A DNA stretch of 64,000 nucleotides from Glycomyces xiaoerkulensis (lineage in GTDB: Bacteria > Actinomycetota > Actinomycetes > Mycobacteriales > Micromonosporaceae): NCBI RefSeq assembly GCF_002798405.1, contig NZ_PGGV01000037.1, positions 433,288 to 497,287 on the forward strand, given 5' to 3'. The notes beneath the pieces were generated by a model. It was given only the letters and a program-made list of their open reading frames with translations. It was not told where the DNA came from and searched no databases. A program made the position numbers and the translations under genes. Of this stretch, positions 15,896-22,690 are shown piece after piece. Within the stretch, counting starts at the first letter, position 1. Every line of letters starts with the position of its first letter.

Positions 15896-17134
15896 ATGTC
15901 GGAAATGGATCCGGGCCGTCGGTTCCAGGGCGCCTGGAAGTTGGACACCGAGCCGCGGGCGGCCTATCGGGATGCGGACGGGCGGGCGTTCGCCGGGGAG
16001 CGCCCTGACCTGATCCGCTTCGAGCCAGCCGTATCATTCCGGGCCGGGGAATCGCAGTCGGTGCAGCCACCGCCTGGACACGGCCTGCTGGACGTGCTCG
16101 TCTGCACCGATCCCGCCTGCGGCGGCACCGGAGTCCTGCTGCTCGACGGCGAGGTCGTCGGGGCCGGGGACGGTCGCTACCAGGTGGCCGTCGAACCCGG
16201 GCCCCATCGTTTGGAGGTGCAGGGGGCCGACGCGTCGAGCACGGAGTTCACCTCGCGGACCGGCGAGCGGGTGTGCTTCACCAGCGGCCACGGGGTGTCC
16301 GTTCGGCACCTGACCGGGTTCCACACGCGGCTGTACCGGGTCACGGAGGGCTCGGACTTCCTGCCGCAGATCAACCGGGAGGCCGCGCGGAGCGCGAGCG
16401 TGGGGTGCCTGGTGACGATCGTGAGCCTGGTGGCGCTCTTGGTCGCGGCCGTGTGGGCCGCGCTGACCGGCAGCCAGGTCGCCGATTTCGCGGCCGGGAC
16501 CGCGGTGCTGCTCAGCGCGGTCGGCCTCATGACCGGCGTGGCGATGGGGGTCCGCACCACCCACCGGCTGCACCGCGAGGCCGAGTCCGCCCGCATCGCG
16601 GTGCGCCGCGAACGCGATCCGGCCTCGTGCCTGGCCGCGGCGGCGGTCGGGTTTCCGTCACCGAACGATCTGCGCCGATGGGGTCGCTCCGTCTCGGGCG
16701 CGGCGCTGGTGTTCGACCTGATGCTGTTCCGGGTCATCCGCGGCCCGGACGGCGAGGTCGCCTACACCGGCGATGCTTCCGAACTGGCGCTCAGCCATGC
16801 CGGGCGGCTCCGGACCCGGATCGACGGCGTCGAGGTGCCGTGCGACTGGGCCACCTGGCACTATCCACTCGACGAAGGGCCCCACCGGTTCGCGATCGAA
16901 TACGGTCCGGACGGGCTCGGCGGGACCGCCCGCCACGAGTTCACGCTCGATGTCCGAGGGTTGAGCATCGTGTACGTGCCGGTGCGGGTGTTCCGGATCT
17001 GGGACCCGGTCCGGCGCGAGCTCACCGGCCGCGAGCCGGAGATCACCCACTCCCTGACCGCCGACGGCGTCGCCGATGTGACCCGTCTGGACTGGATGCC
17101 CACGCGGCTGTGGCCCGGCCGACCGGCTCTCTAG
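15896..17134 (+). CDS. Two-TM membrane protein with PEGA-like domain, paralog 2
   Basis: A 412-residue protein started at ATG 15896 behind GAGG. It has the same architecture as the protein at 11305-12564: an N-terminal beta domain with LLLDGEVVGAGDGRYQV, two adjacent transmembrane helices at about 165-215, and a C-terminal beta domain with SHAGRLRTRIDGVEVPCDW and VPVRVFRIWD. Corresponding blocks share most residues, so the two are paralogs within 5 kb. Its stop overlaps by 4 bases the stop of the convergent WXG100-like gene. An upstream in-frame GTG-rich stretch (from 15731) gives an unlikely Arg/Ser-rich extension and was not used. The function is unknown. Confidence 0.82.
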   Translation: MSEMDPGRRFQGAWKLDTEPRAAYRDADGRAFAGERPDLIRFEPAVSFRAGESQSVQPPPGHGLLDVLVCTDPACGGTGVLLLDGEVVGAGDGRYQVAVEPGPHRLEVQGADASSTEFTSRTGERVCFTSGHGVSVRHLTGFHTRLYRVTEGSDFLPQINREAARSASVGCLVTIVSLVALLVAAVWAALTGSQVADFAAGTAVLLSAVGLMTGVAMGVRTTHRLHREAESARIAVRRERDPASCLAAAAVGFPSPNDLRRWGRSVSGAALVFDLMLFRVIRGPDGEVAYTGDASELALSHAGRLRTRIDGVEVPCDWATWHYPLDEGPHRFAIEYGPDGLGGTARHEFTLDVRGLSIVYVPVRVFRIWDPVRRELTGREPEITHSLTADGVADVTRLDWMPTRLWPGRPAL

Positions 17135-17475
17135 CTGTAGATGTCGTCGCCTTGGAGCCTCGGGATCTGCTGGGCCAGCCAGTCGTCCACCGCTCCGTCG
17201 TTCTCGATCGCGGTCTGGAGCCCGGAGATCATGCCGTGCAGGGTGCCCCGCAGGTACTGCAGATTGCGCCAGGTGGTGGCGTGGAATTCGGCGTACTGGC
17301 CCGAGGCGTTCTCGTAGGCGCCCGGGACCGAGCCGAAGGCGGGCGCCTTCTTCAGGGTGCCGTCGCGCAGCGACGGGATGATCTCCTGCTCCAGCTCGTC
17401 GAGCAGTTCGCCCAGGAACTGCTGGTAGCGTTCCAGGGCGGCCGGGTCGAACGTGCGGGTGCGCTGCATCGCCAT
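17131..17475 (-). CDS. WXG100-like protein, paralog 2
   Basis: A 114-residue helical protein (MAMQRTRTFDPAALERYQQF) with a first helix, the conserved EIIPSLRDGTLKKAPAFG turn, and a second helix containing TTWRNLQYLRGTLHGMI. It is the paralog of the 134-residue protein at 15225-15629. It lies 15 bases downstream of the fused WXG/glycine-rich gene, whereas in the other module its counterpart is upstream, so gene order differs between the copies. The lack of a signal peptide, the length and the neighbourhood fit an ESX-exported or chaperone partner protein. Confidence 0.82.
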   Translation of the reverse strand: MAMQRTRTFDPAALERYQQFLGELLDELEQEIIPSLRDGTLKKAPAFGSVPGAYENASGQYAEFHATTWRNLQYLRGTLHGMISGLQTAIENDGAVDDWLAQQIPRLQGDDIYS

Positions 17476-17490
17476 CTCGCTTGACTCCTT

Positions 17491-19074
17491 TTAGGCGTAG
17501 GGGTCGTCGTCCTCGCTGACGAAGCCCCACATGTTCTTGTCCTCGGTCAGGTCAACGTCGGCCTCGTGGTCCTCGTCGCTCGACTGGCCGCCCCGCATGC
17601 CGCCGCCGGCGCCGCCCATCATCCCGGTCATGCCGCCCCGCGGGGCCGCGCCCCCGGCGCCACCACCGGCCGCCGTCCCGGCCATGCCCGCGGCGCCGGC
17701 GCCCGTCGCGGCCGGGCCCGGGCCGCCGCCCGCGGCCCCAGGGGCTCCGCCGGTGGTCGGACCGGACCCGCCGACGCCGCCGAAACCGCCTCCGACTCCG
17801 CCGCCACCCGGCCCGCCGCTGGCCAGGCCGCCGGGCTCGTCGTCATCGTCGGACCCGCCGGGCGGGCCGTCCCCTTCCGGCGGCTGGCTCTCCGGCGGTT
17901 CGAGCGACGGGTCCTCGGTCGACTCCGGCGAGGCGGTCCCGGTCGGGTGCTCCATCGACGGCGGATCCAAATCCATGTAGGCCTGGTCGGCCACGCTCGG
18001 GTACGGCTTGTCGCTCGAGGTCGTCCTCACCGACTGCTGCTCGGAGTCGTTGTCGGCGTTGCGCTGTTCGATGTCCTCGTCGACGCCCTGCTGGCGCCCG
18101 TCGTACTCCTGCCAGTTCTGCTCGACCACCCCGCCGTAGGCGTCCGCCGCGTCGGCGACCGCCATCCGCTTGGCCTCCTCGATGGTGATGCCCTTGGGGT
18201 CGAGCCCGTCGCGTTCGATGTTGGCCGGGTTCTCGTAGTAGTCGACGTAGTGCTCGACCCGCTCGTCGATGTAGTCGATGATCTCGGTGCCCAGCTCCGG
18301 GTCGGCTCCGGCCAGGGCGAGGACGTGCTCGGCGTCCTGGCAGGTGTGCTGGATGCAGTCGCCGTGCCACCAGGCGGGCCTGACGTGGACGGAAACCCAA
18401 CTGTGCCACTCGCCGTCGATCCAGAACCGGGCCGCGGGGAAGGGGATCTCCCCCAGATCGCCGCCCTGGAGGGTGTAGATCGTCTCCTGCAGTTCCTGGA
18501 GCTGGGCGACGGTGCCGTCGATGTCCTCGACGATGTCGTCGACGAGCCCGCGGGTCTCGGTGCAGACCTGCTCGAAGGCTTCGAAGTCGCTGCCGGACCA
18601 GCCTTCGCCGAGGTCGCTCAGTTCGGACTTGATCCGCTCCGGCCAGTCGGCGAGCTTGCCGGCGACCTCCTCGGTCCAGCCGGCGCGCAGCCGCTCCAGG
18701 GAGTGCTCGTCGGCGTACTCGGGGCGGACGGCGGCCACCGCCGCCCGGAAGTCGGCCTCGGTCGGGTACGCCATGTCGTGGGCGCGCGGCTTCAGCCGGT
18801 AGAGCTGGTCCCGGACGGGGACCGCCGAGACGAGCTGCTGCCAGGACTCCTCGGCCGGGTGGTAGAGCGGATTGCCGCACTCGGGATTCGAGCACGGTTT
18901 GCGCCACTGTGCCGGGAGGACGTCGACGTTGTCCGGGAGCGTCTCCGCGCCGCTGGTCGCGGTCGTCAGGTCGTTCCTCTCGGTGTCGACGTCACCGAAC
19001 GCGGGGGTACCGCCCGAGGCGACGGCGGCGTCGAGCCCATCGTATTCTTCCGGCTCGAACTGCTGGTCACTCAT
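17491..19074 (-). CDS. Fused WXG-like/glycine-rich ESX substrate
   Basis: A 527-residue protein started at ATG 19072-19074 behind GAGGTGAG. The first half (about 1-270) has paired Cys (KPCSNPECGNPLYH), the W-x-G turn in GEGWSGSDFEAFEQV at about 168-182, and HVRPAWWHGDC. A helical segment (ITIEEAKRMAVADAADAYGG), a Pro/Ser/Glu linker and a Gly/Ala-rich tract with GMTGMMGGAGGGMRGG follow. It ends with VDLTEDKNMWGFVSEDDDPYA-like sequence. The two halves correspond to the separate genes at 13643-14437 and 12727-13635. The tail motif resembles conserved C-termini on other actinobacterial ESX-linked proteins. No export signal or catalytic domain is visible. Confidence 0.83.
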   Translation of the reverse strand: MSDQQFEPEEYDGLDAAVASGGTPAFGDVDTERNDLTTATSGAETLPDNVDVLPAQWRKPCSNPECGNPLYHPAEESWQQLVSAVPVRDQLYRLKPRAHDMAYPTEADFRAAVAAVRPEYADEHSLERLRAGWTEEVAGKLADWPERIKSELSDLGEGWSGSDFEAFEQVCTETRGLVDDIVEDIDGTVAQLQELQETIYTLQGGDLGEIPFPAARFWIDGEWHSWVSVHVRPAWWHGDCIQHTCQDAEHVLALAGADPELGTEIIDYIDERVEHYVDYYENPANIERDGLDPKGITIEEAKRMAVADAADAYGGVVEQNWQEYDGRQQGVDEDIEQRNADNDSEQQSVRTTSSDKPYPSVADQAYMDLDPPSMEHPTGTASPESTEDPSLEPPESQPPEGDGPPGGSDDDDEPGGLASGGPGGGGVGGGFGGVGGSGPTTGGAPGAAGGGPGPAATGAGAAGMAGTAAGGGAGGAAPRGGMTGMMGGAGGGMRGGQSSDEDHEADVDLTEDKNMWGFVSEDDDPYA

Positions 19075-19160
19075 GGCGCGCTCACCTCGCCGAGGGTGGG
19101 GGGACTGCCTTCGGCTCCACGGTAGCAACCCGGCGCCAGATTCACCGGTTCGCTGGGCGG

Positions 19161-19904
19161 CTACCGCTCGTCGTCCTCAAGGGCCTCTTCAAGGTCGACG
19201 ACGGCGTCGAATCCGGGACGGTCCGAGCGGTCCGTATAGGACGCCAGCGCGCGCACCATCCTCGGCAGGCGCGCCCCGGACAGGACCGGTGGCGGGCCTT
19301 CGGCCTCTTCTGACGATCGGTCGGCGGCTTTGGCTTCGATCCTGCCGGCGAGATGCCGGGCGCTGTCGCTCATCGCGGCGGCGGCTCGTTCGCAGTCCTG
19401 GCGGAGCGCCGGTGCCCCGGCGGCGCTGCCGGGGTCGCGGAGCGCGGCGAGGTAGGCGTCGAAGCATGCTTGGACCTCTCTGGCGGACGCGGCCATGTGC
19501 GAGCAGTAGGCCGCCATGGAGGTCCCGAGTTCCACCAGGCGGACGCCGTTCCGGGTCGCTTCGGCGGCGAGCCGGTCCAGCCGGTCGGCGACCTCGTCCG
19601 AGGCGTCGCCGAACGCCCCCGCGTCGGCTCCTTTCCAATGCTCGTCGGTGACGGTCCGGGCGCGGTCGGCGAGCTTCTCGGAGGCGGCCCGCTGGCGTTC
19701 GGCGAGTTGGATCCATTTCGCGCCGGCTTTGATGACGTCACCGGGGTTGCCTTGGTTGCGGTGGAGGTCGGCGGCCAGTTCCCGGACCGGGCCGCCGAAG
19801 ACGAGGGCGGGCGCCGCGATCGAGACCGAGGCGTCCTTGGCGGCCCGCTCGGACCACGACGAGATCTTCTCGCCGAGTTCGAACAGCTCCTCTCCGGTCG
19901 ACAT
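19161..19904 (-). CDS. WXG100-type ESX-like protein with extended C-terminus
   Basis: A 247-residue protein starting MSTGEELFELGEKISSW behind AGGAG. Helices surround the W-x-G turn DEHWKGADAGAFGDAS at about residues 87-102. The region before it (AAPALVFGGPVRELAADLHRN) and the long helices after it match WXG100-type proteins of about 200-450 residues. The C-terminal 60 residues are acidic and charged (ASYTDRSDRPGFDAVVDLE). It is the third of three closely spaced genes (YbaB-like, small ESX-like, this one) whose junctions overlap or nearly touch. This suggests a complex in which the YbaB-like protein may act on the two helical proteins. Confidence 0.83.
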   Translation of the reverse strand: MSTGEELFELGEKISSWSERAAKDASVSIAAPALVFGGPVRELAADLHRNQGNPGDVIKAGAKWIQLAERQRAASEKLADRARTVTDEHWKGADAGAFGDASDEVADRLDRLAAEATRNGVRLVELGTSMAAYCSHMAASAREVQACFDAYLAALRDPGSAAGAPALRQDCERAAAAMSDSARHLAGRIEAKAADRSSEEAEGPPPVLSGARLPRMVRALASYTDRSDRPGFDAVVDLEEALEDDER

Positions 19905-19913
19905 CGCTGGCTC

Positions 19914-20216
19914 CTATTCGCGGCCGAACGCGTCGGAGTTGTCGGCGTCGGTCGCCTCCCAGGCCGCGGCGCAGGCGACGACCGCGCCGCGGATCTCGCG
20001 CAACCGGTCGGCGACGGCCGCCATGGATTCGGCGGCCTCGGCGACGGCGGCGGCGTTGGACGCGGACGCCGCCCGGGTCATTTCGGCGCCGAGGGCGGGC
20101 TGCGCCGAGGACAGTTCGGGCAGGATCGCGGCGGCCTCCTCGACCGCGCCGATGACGTGGGTATCCAGGTCGGCGCCGAGCCGGCGCACGAACTCGGCGT
20201 CGAACACGATGTTCAT
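19914..20216 (-). CDS. Small helical ESX-like (EspC/WXG100-type) protein
   Basis: A 100-residue Ala-rich, fully helical protein (MNIVFDAEFVRRLGADLDTH) behind GGAAAGGAAGG. It has no Cys pair, signal peptide or transmembrane segment. A W is found near the end (AAWEATDADNSDAFGRE) rather than in a central turn. Length, composition and position directly before a WXG100 gene fit the small partner of a heterodimeric ESX pair, like EspC/CFP-10-type proteins. Its ATG overlaps the stop of the YbaB-like gene upstream (ATGA). The call depends on context as much as on sequence. Confidence 0.75.
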   Translation of the reverse strand: MNIVFDAEFVRRLGADLDTHVIGAVEEAAAILPELSSAQPALGAEMTRAASASNAAAVAEAAESMAAVADRLREIRGAVVACAAAWEATDADNSDAFGRE

Positions 20217-20911
20217 TCGTTGCCTTCCTTTCGCCGCAGGGTTTCGGCGGCCTCGGTGGCCCGGTCGATGATCCTGGACCCGGCGCGGCCGGCGCGTTCG
20301 CCGGATTCGGCCGGATCCATCGTGATCCGCGTCCGCTCGCCGAGCCGGGTCCGGGCCCGTGCGAGCAGTTCGGTGAGGGTCCGGCCGAGTCCGGCGGCGC
20401 CGCGCCGGCGGGCCCGTCCGCGGATGCGGACGGCGGTGATGATCCGTTCGGTGCCGGTGGTGACGCTGACGTCTCCGTCGGCGGTGGTGGCGGTGGCTTC
20501 GGCGCCCGCGGCCCGGGCGGGCGGTTCGGCGCTGCGGCGCATGTGGTCGAGTGTGGCGCCGAGCGCGGCGGCGAGGGTCGCGTCGTGTTCGGAGGAACGG
20601 ATGGTCGGCGCCGGGGGCGCCTCGATGCCGAGGCGGCGGCGCATCGCGTCGTCGAAGGCCTCGAAGCCGCCGGAGGCCATCGTCCGCTGCAACCGGGCGA
20701 CCGCGTCGGCGCCGTCGGCGACGGCCCGCCGGTCGGCATCGTCCGGCGCCGGCAGGTGAGCGGCGAGCTCGACGATGCGGCGGGCCAGGTCTCCGGCGCG
20801 CAGACCGAGGCCGGCGTCGGACAGCTCGACCGCCACCGATCCGTCGGTGCCGAGTCGCAGGGTCACCTGCTCGTCGGCGTCGGTCAGGGTGCGTTCCCGG
20901 GCCCCGTCCAC
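20213..20911 (-). CDS. Long protein with C-terminal YbaB-like domain
   Basis: A 232-residue protein started at GTG 20909-20911 behind GAGGAG. Residues 1-120 include a beta-containing start (EQVTLRLGTDGSVAVEL) and helical segments. Residues about 105-190 follow the YbaB pattern: a helix, then GDVSVTTGTERIITAVRI, then a helix (LGRTLTELLARARTRL). The C-terminus is basic. The N-terminal part may be a second, more diverged YbaB-like unit. It is the third YbaB-like protein in the island and is coupled to two ESX-like helical proteins. Whether it binds DNA or serves as a substrate-specific chaperone cannot be read from the sequence. Confidence 0.72.
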   Translation of the reverse strand: MDGARERTLTDADEQVTLRLGTDGSVAVELSDAGLGLRAGDLARRIVELAAHLPAPDDADRRAVADGADAVARLQRTMASGGFEAFDDAMRRRLGIEAPPAPTIRSSEHDATLAAALGATLDHMRRSAEPPARAAGAEATATTADGDVSVTTGTERIITAVRIRGRARRRGAAGLGRTLTELLARARTRLGERTRITMDPAESGERAGRAGSRIIDRATEAAETLRRKEGNE

Positions 20912-21013
20912 CTCGCTCCTCTTCTTTATCGCAACAGCCCGTCCGACGATATCCGAACATCGGTCAAATCGGGGCGGGTCGAGCTCCTGCCGCGAGGTCT
21001 GGGAGCCGGAGCG

Positions 21014-21907
21014 CTATTCGGGGGCGCCGCGGGAGGTTTCGGCGCCTTCGCGCTGGACCGGTTCGGGGGCCTCCGCCTCGCCGTTGCCGTTCTCCAGGGG
21101 CCACACGGTGGCCTCGACCGAACCGACCAGTTCGAGCGGGCCGACCAGCGATGCGGTGCGGGCGACGGTGAAGTCCTCGAGCGCCAGCAGGCTGATGCCG
21201 CCGCGGCTCTGGGCCACGGCGGCGTAGAAGGCGCCGGTGCCGCGGTCCTGGAAGACCCAGCCGGGGCGGGTGTCGGTGGGGATGGTGGGCACGCCGCTGT
21301 GCTGCCGGCTCAGGTTCGTCGTCGCGGCGGTGTCGGGGGCGAACGGCGGGGAGCTGGGGCGCGGTTCGGGCGCGGGCATGGCCCCGCTGGGTTCGACGGG
21401 CAGTTCGGTGCGGTCGGGCACCTGGTAGCGGGTGGGGTCGCCGGAGACCGGGATCGGCGGCGGCGCGACCGGCTGGTCGGACTCGGAGATGAGCGCGCGC
21501 ACTTCGACCCGGCCGGCAAGGTGGTTGACGGCGACGACGCCGACTCCCAGGGCGAGCAGGTCGATGCCGACCGCGAGCAGCACGCGCAGGTTGGGGTCGA
21601 GGCCGGTGCCGACGCGCGCGAGGGAGAACAGCCCGGCGGCGAGCGCGAACACGATCAGGCCGAACATGGCCCCGGCGAGGGCCGGGCCGCGGCCCACGCG
21701 CGGACGCGGGGCAGAGGGCCACTTCTCGGCGGCGCGGACGCTCCCCAGGGCCGCCGCCGCGAGCGCGGCCAGCACCAGGCCGGCTACGGCGAAGGCGATC
21801 GCCGCGACGGTGAGCCGTCCGGCGATGTCATCGAGGTTCTCCACATAGGCCTCCGCTGGCGCGCGAGTGGTGCTGTCGGCATCTATTCTGCTTGGCGCTG
21901 CCGACAT
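21014..21907 (-). CDS. Three-TM membrane protein with C-terminal soluble domain
   Basis: A 297-residue protein. Three hydrophobic helices at about 32-56, 75-98 and 108-130 are followed by a Pro-rich linker (about 145-195) and a beta-rich domain containing RPGWVFQDRGTGAFYAAV and SLLALEDFTV, then an acidic tail. No signal peptide other than the first helix is visible. It belongs to the minus-strand gene train of the ESX-like island, between the lipoprotein/large-substrate pair and the YbaB/ESX-like triplet. It could be an island-specific membrane component. I recognise no named family. Confidence 0.75.
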   Translation of the reverse strand: MSAAPSRIDADSTTRAPAEAYVENLDDIAGRLTVAAIAFAVAGLVLAALAAAALGSVRAAEKWPSAPRPRVGRGPALAGAMFGLIVFALAAGLFSLARVGTGLDPNLRVLLAVGIDLLALGVGVVAVNHLAGRVEVRALISESDQPVAPPPIPVSGDPTRYQVPDRTELPVEPSGAMPAPEPRPSSPPFAPDTAATTNLSRQHSGVPTIPTDTRPGWVFQDRGTGAFYAAVAQSRGGISLLALEDFTVARTASLVGPLELVGSVEATVWPLENGNGEAEAPEPVQREGAETSRGAPE

Positions 21908-22048
21908 CGAGACTAGGAAACCGGCGTTTCCGAGTCTAGTGTCGGATGGTCGACAGCCTGTAACCGGATGCGGACCAGACGTCCGGGCCCAGCACGGTCC
22001 GGTTGACGCCTCGTCGGGGTGGGCCCGGTCCGCTCACGGGCCGTCCGG

Positions 22049-22690
22049 TCAGAAGTCGGCCGACAGGGCGCCCATATGCGCGGTGAAGATCTCGTAGGCC
22101 GACTCACGGTACTGCTCGAGTTCGCTCCCGTCGGAGTCGGGCACGAAGAACTGGATCTTGTGTTCCACGACGGCCGTGGGCAACTGCGCTTCGAACAGGA
22201 AGTCGTAGTGGTAGGCGCCCTCGTCGGCTCCCTCAACGGCGGATTCGGGCCATCCTTCGGGGGCTCCCGGGTACACCTCGGCCCCGTCGTGCGTCAGGTA
22301 CTCCTCCACCGGGCGGTCGGGCTCGTACGACGGGTAGCCGTAGTTCTCGGGCTCGAGGATCCACGTAAGGCTCACATCATTGCGGCCGACCGCCCCGAGT
22401 TCCGCCGCCGCCGACCAGTCGGCCGGTTCGATGTAGCAGCGTTCGGCGAATTCGCCGGCGGGATCTTCGTTGGCATCGATGTAGTCGAGCTCGTCGTCGT
22501 ACGGCATGGCGGTCGCCTCGAGCAGCGAGTCGCAGATCGATCCGAGCGCCGCGGGGGGCGTCGGCGACTCGGTCGTAGCCGAGGGCTCGTCGGAGTGGGT
22601 CGGCGAGGGCGAGTCTTCCGGCTGCTCGCCTCCGCTGCAGCCGGCCAGTCCGATCAATCCGGCGACCGCTCCAGCCATCAGGTGCCTCAT
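22049..22690 (-). CDS. Second lipoprotein of the ESX-like island
   Basis: A 213-residue protein; ATG 22688-22690 overlaps the stop of the large upstream gene (ATGA). The N-terminus MRHLMAGAVAGLIGLAGCSGG carries a lipobox (LAGC), so it should be lipid-anchored. A Ser/Thr/Pro-rich spacer leads to a domain beginning GSICDSLLEATAMP, with later ERCYIEPADW. This is the same Cys arrangement as in the lipoprotein at 14444-15190, and the acidic composition is similar too. Each lipoprotein is coupled to an ESX-like substrate gene, which suggests a shared role at the outer membrane surface. An internal ATG four codons downstream is an alternative start. Confidence 0.8.
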   Translation of the reverse strand: MRHLMAGAVAGLIGLAGCSGGEQPEDSPSPTHSDEPSATTESPTPPAALGSICDSLLEATAMPYDDELDYIDANEDPAGEFAERCYIEPADWSAAAELGAVGRNDVSLTWILEPENYGYPSYEPDRPVEEYLTHDGAEVYPGAPEGWPESAVEGADEGAYHYDFLFEAQLPTAVVEHKIQFFVPDSDGSELEQYRESAYEIFTAHMGALSADF

